From an uncultured Clostridia bacterium (GTDB lineage Bacteria > Bacillota > Clostridia > Oscillospirales > CAG-272): a stretch of DNA of 13,672 bases. How positions within the stretch are numbered: position 1 is the first letter of the stretch; each line of letters opens with the position of its first letter. The stretch lies in the NCBI GenBank assembly GCA_945949385.1, contig CAMFEL010000045.1, positions 1 to 13,672 of the forward strand. The letters run 5' to 3'. The notes under the pieces were generated by a model. That model had not been told where the DNA came from and searched no databases. It saw only the letters and a list, made by a program, of their open reading frames with translations. Shown here in pieces: positions 1 to 6,638 of this stretch. Position numbers and translations under genes: made by a program.

Positions 1-12
1 CCACTTCTAAGC

Positions 13-41
13 AAAAAAGTCCGGAATTTTCCGGACTTTTT
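13..41 (-). terminator. Intrinsic terminator of the XRE-LRR operon, possibly bidirectional
   Basis: A 12-13 bp perfect inverted repeat (arms 14-26 and 29-41, core GTCCGG/CCGGAC) with a tiny A/T loop. Read on the minus strand it ends in a run of six T, the normal form of a Rho-independent terminator. It lies about 50 bases past the stop codon of the leucine-rich-repeat gene. On the plus strand the arm also ends in five T, so it could stop transcription entering from the left as well. Seen directly; the role is inferred from structure. Confidence 0.85.
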
Positions 42-51
42 CGACAGGCTG

Positions 52-77
52 AAGCGGACGGCGTATGCCGTCCGCTT
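52..77 (-). other. Second GC-rich hairpin just after the LRR gene stop codon
   Basis: A perfect 11 bp stem (AAGCGGACGGC at 52-62 against its complement at 67-77) with a GTAT loop. On the minus strand it starts 11 bases after the stop codon. No T-run follows it directly; the T-run comes only after the next hairpin at 41-13. It may protect the mRNA 3' end or act as the first half of a tandem terminator. Confidence 0.6.
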
Positions 78-88
78 TGCAGTAGTGC

Positions 89-1435
89 TTACGGTGTCTC
101 GGTCTTTATTTTGTTTGCCTCGGCGTAGCTGTGGGCGGTGCTGCCGCTGCTGCAATGCAGAGTGACTTTGGCGGAGTTTGCAAGCCAGCCTTCTCCAAGC
201 TCCGTTACGGAATCGGGAACATATATGTCCGTAAGAGCGTCCATGGAGGCAAAGGAATAAGCAAGTATTCCCGTAACCGTATCCGGCACCGTGACAGAGG
301 TTATTGAGTCGCAGCCTGCGAAGCAGTAGACCGGTATTTCGGTTATAAGGGAGGGGATATTTATTTCGGTAAGGGACATACAGTCAGCAAAGGCGTACGC
401 GCCGAGAGAACTGAGGTTTTGCGAAAGCTTCAGGCTTTTCAGCGCGGAGCATTTCATAAAGGCGTAGTCGCCGATGCTCTTTAAGGTGTCGGGAAGCTCA
501 ACGGTTTCAAGGGCGGTGCAGCCGGAAAAAGCGGAAGTGCCGATTTCCGTAATACTGCCCTTGAAGCTGACGCTTTTAAGAGAAGTGCAGGAGGAAAATA
601 CTCCTTCGTTTATTGCCGTGACCCCGTCGGGGACGGTGATGTCGGTGACGCCGGATTCTTTGAAGGCGTATTCTCCGAGCTCGTTCAGGTGAGAGGGAAG
701 CCGGATTTCCGAGAGGGCGGCGCAGCCGTCAAAGGCGTGGGCTCCGATTGCCGTTATACTGCCGGGAAGCGTAATATCCTTAAGGGCTTCACAGTAGGAA
801 AAGGCGTAGCCGCCGATCTCGCGCATAATGTCGGAGCCTTGGAAGGTGACGCTTTTAAGGGAGGTACATTCGCTGAAAGCGCCCTCGCCGACGGCGCTTA
901 CTCCGGCGGGTATTGTTATTTCTTCAAGGGAGGAGCATTTTACAAAGGTGCCCTCGCCGATTTCCTTCATACTTTCGGGAACGGTTATTTCACGAAGTCC
1001 CGACATACCGTAAAAGGCGTAGGGTTCGTAGTATTTTACGCTGTCGGGAATACTGATCGATATGACATCGGGATCGTTGAAGAAGCAGCTGTAACCTATT
1101 GTAAGCACAGTGTGTCCGCCGACGGTTTTCGGTACGGTGATATTCTTTTCGCTGCCGCGGTAGCTTGTAAGCGTTGCGGTGCCGTCTTCGTATACTGCGT
1201 AGGTGAAGCTGCCGCTTTTTGCGTATTTATCGACAGCGGGGGAGCCTTCCGGATTTTCGTCGGCGGTATATTCTGTAATGTCGGAGCGCATTGCAAAATA
1301 ATCGGACAGGGCGAAGTGATAAACTGCCCAGAATGCCGCGCCGATAGCAAGGACTGCCGAAACGCATATAAGGATTATTTTCTTTTTGCCGAGTTTTCTT
1401 TTTTTGCTTTCGGCAGCCTTTTTTGTACTGTTCAT
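89..1435 (-). CDS. BspA-like leucine-rich-repeat surface protein, membrane-anchored
   Basis: A 448-residue protein. The N-terminus is lysine-rich (residues 1-20), followed by one hydrophobic segment (about 20-41) with no lipobox or clear signal-peptidase site, so it is probably a signal anchor with the rest outside the cell. From about residue 118 to 425 there are roughly 13 repeats of about 23 residues with the pattern I-x-I/V-P-x-x-V/I-x-x-I-G-x-x-A-F-x-x-C-x-x-L. This is the LRR_5 (BspA or TpLRR) class found in many anaerobes and linked in characterised cases to adhesion or protein binding. No C-terminal sorting motif or dockerin is seen. The ATG is preceded by AAAGGAT at good spacing. It lies 53 bases downstream of the XRE-like gene, so the two are likely co-transcribed. 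The ligand cannot be predicted. Confidence 0.9.
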   Translation of the reverse strand: MNSTKKAAESKKRKLGKKKIILICVSAVLAIGAAFWAVYHFALSDYFAMRSDITEYTADENPEGSPAVDKYAKSGSFTYAVYEDGTATLTSYRGSEKNITVPKTVGGHTVLTIGYSCFFNDPDVISISIPDSVKYYEPYAFYGMSGLREITVPESMKEIGEGTFVKCSSLEEITIPAGVSAVGEGAFSECTSLKSVTFQGSDIMREIGGYAFSYCEALKDITLPGSITAIGAHAFDGCAALSEIRLPSHLNELGEYAFKESGVTDITVPDGVTAINEGVFSSCTSLKSVSFKGSITEIGTSAFSGCTALETVELPDTLKSIGDYAFMKCSALKSLKLSQNLSSLGAYAFADCMSLTEINIPSLITEIPVYCFAGCDSITSVTVPDTVTGILAYSFASMDALTDIYVPDSVTELGEGWLANSAKVTLHCSSGSTAHSYAEANKIKTETP

Positions 1436-1488
1436 TGATTATCCTTTCAATAGGAATTTTTATGGTAATTTCAACAGAAGCTTAAAAA

Positions 1489-1974
1489 TCAGCGTTTGTT
1501 TCTGCGCCGTCTGTCCTCCAACGCTTTTGAAATACAGACCGCTATGCAGATTATGAGCCCTGCGGCAAATACAGCCGCAAGGGCGATGACAGACCATTTT
1601 GCCGAGGCAAATACGGCGGACAGATCGGCGGAGTTCATAATATTGCGCATTACGAAAAACAGAAGTCCGGCGCCGCCTGCAAACATCAGCAGGGCGCCGA
1701 TGAGAAAACGCCAGTCGGAAAGGGGAGTTGCCGCCGGTGTGGCGTCCTTGGGGAACATGGTTTCCACGCCTCTGCCGTCGAAGCCGTACAGAAGATAGTT
1801 TGCGGAGGTGCCCGTGATTTTTGCCAGTAAGAGCAAATGCTCGGTGTCGGGCTCGCACTCGCCCGCCTCCCAGCGGCGGTAAAGCTCTAACTCTATATCC
1901 AGCTTTTTCGATATATCCTCTTCGGTGAGCTTCTTTTTTAGCCTTGCCTGTTTTATTCTGTCGGCTGCAGTCAT
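1489..1974 (-). CDS. XRE-family helix-turn-helix protein with two membrane segments
   Basis: A 161-residue protein. Residues 5-63 form a Cro/C1-type helix-turn-helix (ADRIKQARLKKKLTEEDIS, then YRRWEAGECEPD and LLLLAKITGTSANYLLYG). Two hydrophobic segments follow at about 90-110 and 126-149, and the tail is basic (EDRRRRNKR). The DNA-binding domain is thus tethered to the inner face of the membrane. I chose the ATG at 1974 because GGAGGTG sits just upstream; a longer in-frame start at 2040 would add 22 residues with no ribosome site and would overlap the promoter. It precedes the LRR gene in the same direction. The target and signal are unknown; control of its own operon is a reasonable guess only. 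Confidence 0.85.
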   Translation of the reverse strand: MTAADRIKQARLKKKLTEEDISKKLDIELELYRRWEAGECEPDTEHLLLLAKITGTSANYLLYGFDGRGVETMFPKDATPAATPLSDWRFLIGALLMFAGGAGLLFFVMRNIMNSADLSAVFASAKWSVIALAAVFAAGLIICIAVCISKALEDRRRRNKR

Positions 1975-2011
1975 GTTGACACCTCCGTGAAAGACTCGCA
2001 GATATATATAC

Positions 2012-2040
2012 AGTATAGCACAGGAGCGGCGTGATTGCAA
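2012..2040 (-). promoter_or_regulatory. Likely sigma-A promoter of the XRE-LRR operon
   Basis: On the minus strand, TTGCAA (2040-2035) and TATACT (2017-2012) are separated by exactly 17 bases. The -10 box matches consensus at five of six positions and the -35 at four. Transcription would start near 2005, giving a leader of about 30 bases that contains the GGAGGTG ribosome site. Predicted from sequence only. Confidence 0.6.
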
Positions 2041-2080
2041 GCATTGCGGCGGGGGTGGTATTTTGTAAAATTATTGAAAC

Positions 2081-2092
2081 AAATTGCAATTT
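2081..2092. promoter_or_regulatory. Perfect 12-bp palindrome AAATTGCAATTT in the divergent region
   Basis: A fully symmetric 12-mer 13 bases upstream of the ruvC -35 box and about 40 bases upstream of the XRE gene's -35 box. Its core TTGCAA also occurs as that -35 box (2035-2040). The position and symmetry suit an operator for a dimeric regulator, with the adjacent XRE protein the obvious candidate. However, AT-rich intergenic DNA makes short palindromes fairly likely by chance. It does not resemble the Firmicutes LexA box. Confidence 0.3.
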
Positions 2093-2105
2093 TTGAATGA
2101 AGCCT

Positions 2106-2134
2106 TTGACTATTTCAGACTTTTATGATATAAT
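2106..2134 (+). promoter_or_regulatory. Strong sigma-A promoter upstream of ruvC
   Basis: TTGACT (2106-2111) and a perfect TATAAT (2129-2134) are separated by 17 bases, close to the ideal housekeeping promoter. It lies about 30 bases upstream of the ruvC GTG start. It is the only strong plus-strand promoter I could find and may drive a long run of downstream genes. Confidence 0.85.
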
Positions 2135-2167
2135 AAACTGATTTTCTGTATGCCGGGAGGGGTCGAA

Positions 2168-2665
2168 GTGATAATACTGGGTATTGACCCGGGAATAGCT
2201 ATTGTGGGCTGGGGCGTTCTCAGCTGCGAAAACGGCAGAATGACGCCCCTCGGATACGGCTCCATTCAGACCGAGGCGGGACTTAAGGTGGAGGAGCGGC
2301 TTTGCCGCATTCACAAGACGCTGACGGATATTATACACCATTTCAAGCCCGACGTGCTGAGTGTGGAGGAGCTTTTCTGGAACACCAACCAAAAAACAGG
2401 AATCGTGGTGGCGGAGGCAAGAGGAGTGATTCTGCTGACCGCCAGGGAAGAGGGCGTTCCCGTTTTTGAGTACACCCCCTTGCAGGTGAAGCAGGCCATT
2501 GTGGGCTACGGCAGGGCGGAAAAACGGCAGGTTATCGCTATGGTCACCGCCGTGCTGAACCTAAAAAAGCCGCCGAAGCCGGATGACACGGCGGACGCTC
2601 TGGCGCTTGCGATCTGCCACGGACATTGCGCCGCCTCAAAGCTGGGTCGGTTTTATAACAGTTAG
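2168..2665 (+). CDS. ruvC: Crossover junction endodeoxyribonuclease RuvC
   Basis: RuvC is the Holliday-junction resolvase: a dimer that cuts four-way junctions symmetrically after RuvAB branch migration. With the GTG start at 2168 the protein has 165 residues, close to the 173 of the E. coli enzyme. The four acidic metal ligands are visible: D7 in LGIDPG, E67 in SVEELF, and D140 and D143 in DDTADALALAICH. The GTG is preferred because GGGAGGGG sits five bases upstream; the in-frame ATG at 2150 would add six residues before the conserved N-terminus and contain that ribosome site. It follows a strong promoter. Unlike many bacteria, ruvA and ruvB do not follow, so the partners must be encoded elsewhere. 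Confidence 0.95.
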   Translation: MIILGIDPGIAIVGWGVLSCENGRMTPLGYGSIQTEAGLKVEERLCRIHKTLTDIIHHFKPDVLSVEELFWNTNQKTGIVVAEARGVILLTAREEGVPVFEYTPLQVKQAIVGYGRAEKRQVIAMVTAVLNLKKPPKPDDTADALALAICHGHCAASKLGRFYNS

Positions 2666-2715
2666 TCTGTGTGACAAAGGACAGTATATAAGCCGCTTTG
2701 CGGCGCGGAGAAGCT

Positions 2716-3957
2716 ATGTGGATTTGCGACGATTGGAAAGATTATGAGCTGATTGATGCCGACGGCGGAGAGCGGCTTGAGAGATGGGGAAGCTATATAC
2801 TGGTGCGCCCCGACCCTCAGATAATCTGGAACGGCGACAGAGAGGACAGCCGATGGAAAAACGCCGACGGCGTATACAGGCGCAGCCGCTCCGGCGGCGG
2901 GCGCTGGGTGGTGTCCCGTATGCCCGAGGAATGGTGTATAAATTACGGAAAGCTTGTTTTCAAGCTTCGCCCCATGGGCTTTAAGCATACCGGTCTGTTT
3001 CCGGAGCAGGCGGTAAACTGGGACTGGTTTTCCGCTCTTATAAAAGACAGACGCCTAAAACATCCCGACAGGGAGGTTTCCGTACTCAATCTGTTTGCGT
3101 ACACGGGCGGGGCAACGGCGGCAGCGGCTGCCGCGGGCGCCTCTGTATGTCATGTTGACGCTTCAAAGGGTATGGTGGGCGCCGCAAAGGAAAATCTGCG
3201 GCTTTCCGGTCTTGCAGATGCTCCCGTCAGATACATTGTAGACGATTGTAAAAAATTCGTGGAGAGGGAGATTCGGCGCGGCAGGCGCTACGACGGCATT
3301 ATCATGGATCCGCCCTCCTACGGCAGGGGACCCTCCGGCGAGGTATGGAAGCTGGAGGAGTGCGCCGACGAGCTTATCGGCCTTGCGGCATCTCTCTTGT
3401 CAGACGATCCTTTGTTCTTCCTTGTAAACTCTTATACCACGGGACTTTCTCCCGCCTCCATGGGATATATGGTAATGCGCGCCGTGGGACTTTGCGGTCA
3501 CATGGAGGCGCAGGAAATAGGACTGCGGGTAACCTCTACCGGACTTTGTCTGCCTGCGGGAGCCAGCGCAAGGTGGACTCCGGAGAAGGCTCCCGAGGGC
3601 ACTTGCGCGGGCACTTCCTCGGGGACTGCCGCAGGGACTGACGATGAGACTCCCGCGGGGAGGGTCGGAAAGTTTGCGGAAAAGGCAAATGTCGAAAACA
3701 CGCACAAAGAGTCGGGAAATAATTCCGGAATAAAAAAAGCAAGTGAGCCTTATAAGGCGGGCGGCGCCGTCCGCAGACATACGCCTGATAAGTCTGCAAA
3801 CGCAGGCGCAGCGGGTAAATCGGGCAGCAGCGGCAAAGCAGGCAAGGCAAGCTTTTCAGCCAAGTCATACAAAACCGACAAAACAAATAACAAGCGCAAA
3901 GCAAATAAGGCAAATGCAGAAAACGGCAAAAAAGGGAAAGGAGCGGGTGTAAAATGA
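2716..3957 (+). CDS. RlmI-like class I SAM-dependent methyltransferase with long basic tail
   Basis: A 413-residue protein. The core (about 1-287) belongs to the COG1092/RlmI-like Rossmann methyltransferases that typically act on rRNA. The SAM-binding motif is LNLFAYTGG (124-132), an acidic residue follows at D148, and the DPPS motif is in IIMDPPSYGRG (195-205). The core ends with LCLPAGASARW, a usual family end. Residues from about 288 are a low-complexity extension of some 126 residues rich in Gly, Ala, Ser, Thr and Lys, ending in KANAENGKKGKG. The ATG at 2716 has GGAG five bases upstream; the alternative TTG at 2698 does not. A small GCCGC-TTT-GCGGC hairpin (2692-2704) sits just before that ribosome site. 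The stop overlaps ecfA1 by ATGA. The exact substrate is not predictable. Confidence 0.85.
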   Translation: MWICDDWKDYELIDADGGERLERWGSYILVRPDPQIIWNGDREDSRWKNADGVYRRSRSGGGRWVVSRMPEEWCINYGKLVFKLRPMGFKHTGLFPEQAVNWDWFSALIKDRRLKHPDREVSVLNLFAYTGGATAAAAAAGASVCHVDASKGMVGAAKENLRLSGLADAPVRYIVDDCKKFVEREIRRGRRYDGIIMDPPSYGRGPSGEVWKLEECADELIGLAASLLSDDPLFFLVNSYTTGLSPASMGYMVMRAVGLCGHMEAQEIGLRVTSTGLCLPAGASARWTPEKAPEGTCAGTSSGTAAGTDDETPAGRVGKFAEKANVENTHKESGNNSGIKKASEPYKAGGAVRRHTPDKSANAGAAGKSGSSGKAGKASFSAKSYKTDKTNNKRKANKANAENGKKGKGAGVK

Positions 3958-4832
3958 GCGCGGTCATAAAAGCCGAACATATTTCCTACACCTACCCCGG
4001 TGACGAGGACACTCCTCCCGTACAGGCGCTCCGTGATGTAAGCCTTGAGATAGAAGAGGGCTCATTCACCGCGATTCTCGGTCACAACGGCTGCGGCAAA
4101 TCAACTCTTGCAAAGGTGCTTTGCATGATTCTTGAGCCGGACGAGGGCACTCTTGAGGTCTACGGGCGGGATATGACCGCCGAGGATGCCACGGACGAGG
4201 ATGTTTTCAACGCCCGCAGAAATGTGGGAATGGTTTTTCAGAATCCCGACAACCAGCTTGTGGCAACTATTGTTGAAGAGGATGTAGCTTTCGGCTGTGA
4301 AAATCTTGGGGTCGCTCCCGCCGACATACGCCGCCGCGTTGACGAGGCTCTTGCCACCGTGGGAATGACGGAATATGCGCGTCACGCCACCCACAGGCTG
4401 TCGGGCGGTCAGAAGCAGAGAGTCGCCATTGCCGGTGTGCTTGCCATGAGACGGCGCTGTATTATTTTCGACGAAAGCACCGCCATGCTTGACCCCAAGG
4501 GGCGCAGAGAGGTTATGGACACCATCTGCCGTCTCAACAGGGAGGAGGGCATTACGGTCATTCACATTACCCACTATATGAACGAGGCCACGCTTGCGGA
4601 CAGGGTAGTGGTTATGAGCGAGGGCGGTATAATTATGGACGGCACTCCCCGTGAGGTGTTCAGCCGTGTGTCCGAGCTTCGGGCGGCTGAGCTTGATGTT
4701 CCCCAGACTACGGAGCTTTTGTGGGGACTGAAAAACGCCGGCTGGGATGTGGCTGTGGATATTTTCGACGCTGACGAATGTGCCCGTGAAATTGCCCGGG
4801 CCTTGGAAAGGGGCGGCCATGGGAACACTTGA
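3954..4832 (+). CDS. ecfA1: ECF transporter ATP-binding subunit EcfA1
   Basis: One of the two ABC ATPases that energise an energy-coupling-factor importer for vitamins or transition metals, working with EcfA2, EcfT and separate S components. The 292-residue protein carries Walker A GHNGCGKST (43-51), Q-loop FQNPDNQ (95-101), signature LSGGQ (149-153), Walker B ending D173-E174, and H-loop H207. The phrase FDESTAMLD after Walker B is typical of EcfA1 rather than EcfA2. Its ATG overlaps the methyltransferase stop (ATGA), with AAAGGAG about ten bases upstream inside the previous gene, suggesting coupled translation. Its own end overlaps ecfA2 by 14 bases. All catalytic residues are present. Confidence 0.95.
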   Translation: MSAVIKAEHISYTYPGDEDTPPVQALRDVSLEIEEGSFTAILGHNGCGKSTLAKVLCMILEPDEGTLEVYGRDMTAEDATDEDVFNARRNVGMVFQNPDNQLVATIVEEDVAFGCENLGVAPADIRRRVDEALATVGMTEYARHATHRLSGGQKQRVAIAGVLAMRRRCIIFDESTAMLDPKGRREVMDTICRLNREEGITVIHITHYMNEATLADRVVVMSEGGIIMDGTPREVFSRVSELRAAELDVPQTTELLWGLKNAGWDVAVDIFDADECAREIARALERGGHGNT

Positions 4833-5676
4833 AGTTAAAGATTTGTCCTACACCTACGGCAAGGGCGCGCCCTATGAAATAAAGGCACTGGACAGCGTAA
4901 ATCTTGTTTTTGAAGCCGGGCGCATTACGGGACTTATCGGTCACACGGGCAGCGGAAAATCCACTCTGGTGCAGATGCTCAACGGGCTTATGAAGCCGGA
5001 CAGCGGAAAAGTTCTTCTGGACGGCGTTGATATATGGGAAAAGCCTAAGGAAATACGGAATATCCGCTTTCGGGTGGGACTTGTGATGCAGTACCCCGAA
5101 TATCAGCTTTTTGATGAGAGCGCGGAAAAGGATATTGCTTTCGGCCCCCGCAATATGGGTATGAGCGAGGACGAGGTCAAAGAGGCGGTGCGTGAAGCCG
5201 CCCGCTTTGCGGGACTTGACGAGAGCCTTCTGAAAAAGTCGCCCTTCGATCTGTCGGGCGGACAGAAGCGCCGTGCGGCGCTGGCGGGGGTCATCGCCAT
5301 GCGCCCCGAGGTGCTGGTGCTTGACGAGCCCGCGGCAGGTCTTGATCCGGGAGCCCGACGGGAAATACTGGGGCGTATCAAAAAGTATCAGAGGGAAAGC
5401 GGCACCGCCGTTATTATCGTTTCTCACAGCATGGAGGATATGGCCATGTACTGCGATACCGTGGCGGTCATGGATCACGGCAGGCTTATGATGACCGGCA
5501 CCCCCGCTGAGGTTTTCAGCCGCTCGCAGGAGCTTTTTGCGGCGGGACTTGATGTGCCGCAGATCACAAAGGTTGCCGCGTCACTTAAAAAATGCGGCGT
5601 GGATATAGGTCTTGACGTTTACACCGTGGGCTATGCTCTGGAGAGGCTTTTGCCTCTCGGCGGCAAAGGAGAGTAA
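4819..5676 (+). CDS. ecfA2: ECF transporter ATP-binding subunit EcfA2
   Basis: The second ECF ATPase, pairing with EcfA1 as an asymmetric heterodimer. The 285-residue protein has Walker A GHTGSGKST (41-49), Q-loop MQYPEYQLF (90-98), signature LSGGQ (145-149), Walker B LVLDE with D169 and E170, and H-loop H203. The MQYPEYQLF and LDEPAAGLDP phrasing is typical of EcfA2. The ATG at 4819 is chosen because family proteins begin directly with the beta-strand VKDLSYTY and GGAAAGGGG lies just upstream; a start at 4747 would add 24 unrelated residues that overlap ecfA1. Near its end a 7-bp hairpin (5641-5658, GAGAGGC-TTTT-GCCTCTC) lies in coding sequence. Confidence 0.95.
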   Translation: MGTLEVKDLSYTYGKGAPYEIKALDSVNLVFEAGRITGLIGHTGSGKSTLVQMLNGLMKPDSGKVLLDGVDIWEKPKEIRNIRFRVGLVMQYPEYQLFDESAEKDIAFGPRNMGMSEDEVKEAVREAARFAGLDESLLKKSPFDLSGGQKRRAALAGVIAMRPEVLVLDEPAAGLDPGARREILGRIKKYQRESGTAVIIVSHSMEDMAMYCDTVAVMDHGRLMMTGTPAEVFSRSQELFAAGLDVPQITKVAASLKKCGVDIGLDVYTVGYALERLLPLGGKGE

Positions 5677-5798
5677 GAAAAAGCCCATGGGGACAATTAT
5701 TTCTGCAAATCATACCGCTCGGCACCGTAAAGGGTGCGCCGAAGGAAAAGCTATGAGAGCTCTGCGGCTTGCGGGAAAAGAAGGAGGGAGATTGAAAT

Positions 5799-6626
5799 AT
5801 GAAGGCTGACATTGCTTTCGGTCAGTACTGTGAGGGAAACTCCTTTCTTCACCGTCTCGATCCCAGATGGAAGATCATTTTTACCATATTCTATATCGTG
5901 ACGATTTTTCTGGCGAAAAATATTTTCGCTTTTGCGCTTCTTTTGCTCTCCGCCGTTCTTCTGGCACTTTCCAGCCGCATAAAGCCGTCTATTCTTATAC
6001 GGGGTATGAAGCCGCTTCTGTTTATCATCGCGTTTACGGCAATCATAAATATTTTCTGGCTGAAGGGCGAGCGGCTTTTGGTGGATTTCTGGATCATCCA
6101 CATATATCTTGAGGGTATAATAAACGCTTTGCTTATAGTGACCCGCGTACTGCTTTTGGTGGTGGGTACAAGCGTTATTCTGTCATATACCACGACCCCC
6201 ATTGCTCTTACGGACGGCATCGAGAGGCTTCTGTCGCCTCTTGCGAAAATAAAACTGCCCGTTCACGAATTTTCCATGATGATGACTATTGCCCTGCGCT
6301 TTATACCGACACTTATAGAGGAAACGGACAAGATAATGAGCGCGCAGAAAGCCAGAGGCGCGGATTTTTCCACAGGCTCCATTATAAAAAGAGCAAAGGC
6401 GCTGGTGCCGATATTAGTGCCCCTGTTCGTTTCGGCTTTCCGCCGTGCGGAGGAGCTGGCGCTGGCTATGGAGTGCCGCTGCTACACGGGCGGAGAGGGC
6501 AGGACAAGGATGAATGTGCTTCATTCCTCGTGGCGTGACGCTCTGATGGCAGGTCTTCTGTGCGTGCTGTGCGCCGGGGTGATAGTTTTGAACAGGCTCG
6601 GATTTGTTTACAATCTGTCTATGTAA
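5799..6626 (+). CDS. ecfT: ECF transporter transmembrane coupling subunit EcfT
   Basis: The membrane scaffold that links the two EcfA ATPases to interchangeable substrate-binding S proteins. The 275-residue protein has several membrane segments (about 25-58, 70-88, 103-130, 150-172 and 246-268). It has the two coupling-helix motifs that dock into the ATPase grooves: AQKARGADF (182-190) and AMECRCYTGGEGRTRM (223-238). The second is the ARG-equivalent with Cys on either side of the conserved Arg. AAGGAGGG lies ahead of the ATG. A 122-base gap separates it from ecfA2; that gap holds only a weak hairpin (5722-5737) and a 40-codon frame without family features. No S-component gene is present, consistent with a module shared by S proteins encoded elsewhere. 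Confidence 0.95.
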   Translation: MKADIAFGQYCEGNSFLHRLDPRWKIIFTIFYIVTIFLAKNIFAFALLLLSAVLLALSSRIKPSILIRGMKPLLFIIAFTAIINIFWLKGERLLVDFWIIHIYLEGIINALLIVTRVLLLVVGTSVILSYTTTPIALTDGIERLLSPLAKIKLPVHEFSMMMTIALRFIPTLIEETDKIMSAQKARGADFSTGSIIKRAKALVPILVPLFVSAFRRAEELALAMECRCYTGGEGRTRMNVLHSSWRDALMAGLLCVLCAGVIVLNRLGFVYNLSM

Positions 6627-6638
6627 GGAGGCCTCTTT

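Noticed and set aside
689..1438. A 249-codon plus-strand frame antisense to the LRR gene, with apparent repeats
   Set aside because: The repeats mirror those of the LRR gene on the other strand. No ribosome site or known domain.
2692..2704. GCCGC-TTT-GCGGC hairpin between ruvC and the methyltransferase, considered as a terminator
   Set aside because: Only a 5-bp stem and no T-run. It sits directly before the ribosome site, so at most it tunes translation.
3536..3967. A 143-codon minus-strand frame over the methyltransferase tail, rich in Leu, Cys and Arg
   Set aside because: It is the complement of low-complexity Lys/Ala/Gly codons. There is no ribosome site, and the plus-strand frame is continuous with the conserved core.
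5641..5658. Perfect 7-bp hairpin with TTTT loop near the ecfA2 stop, considered as a terminator
   Set aside because: It lies within coding sequence and no T-run follows the stem, so termination is unlikely.
5687..5809. A 40-codon frame in the gap between ecfA2 and ecfT
   Set aside because: No clear ribosome site, no recognisable features, and it overlaps the well-supported ecfT start.
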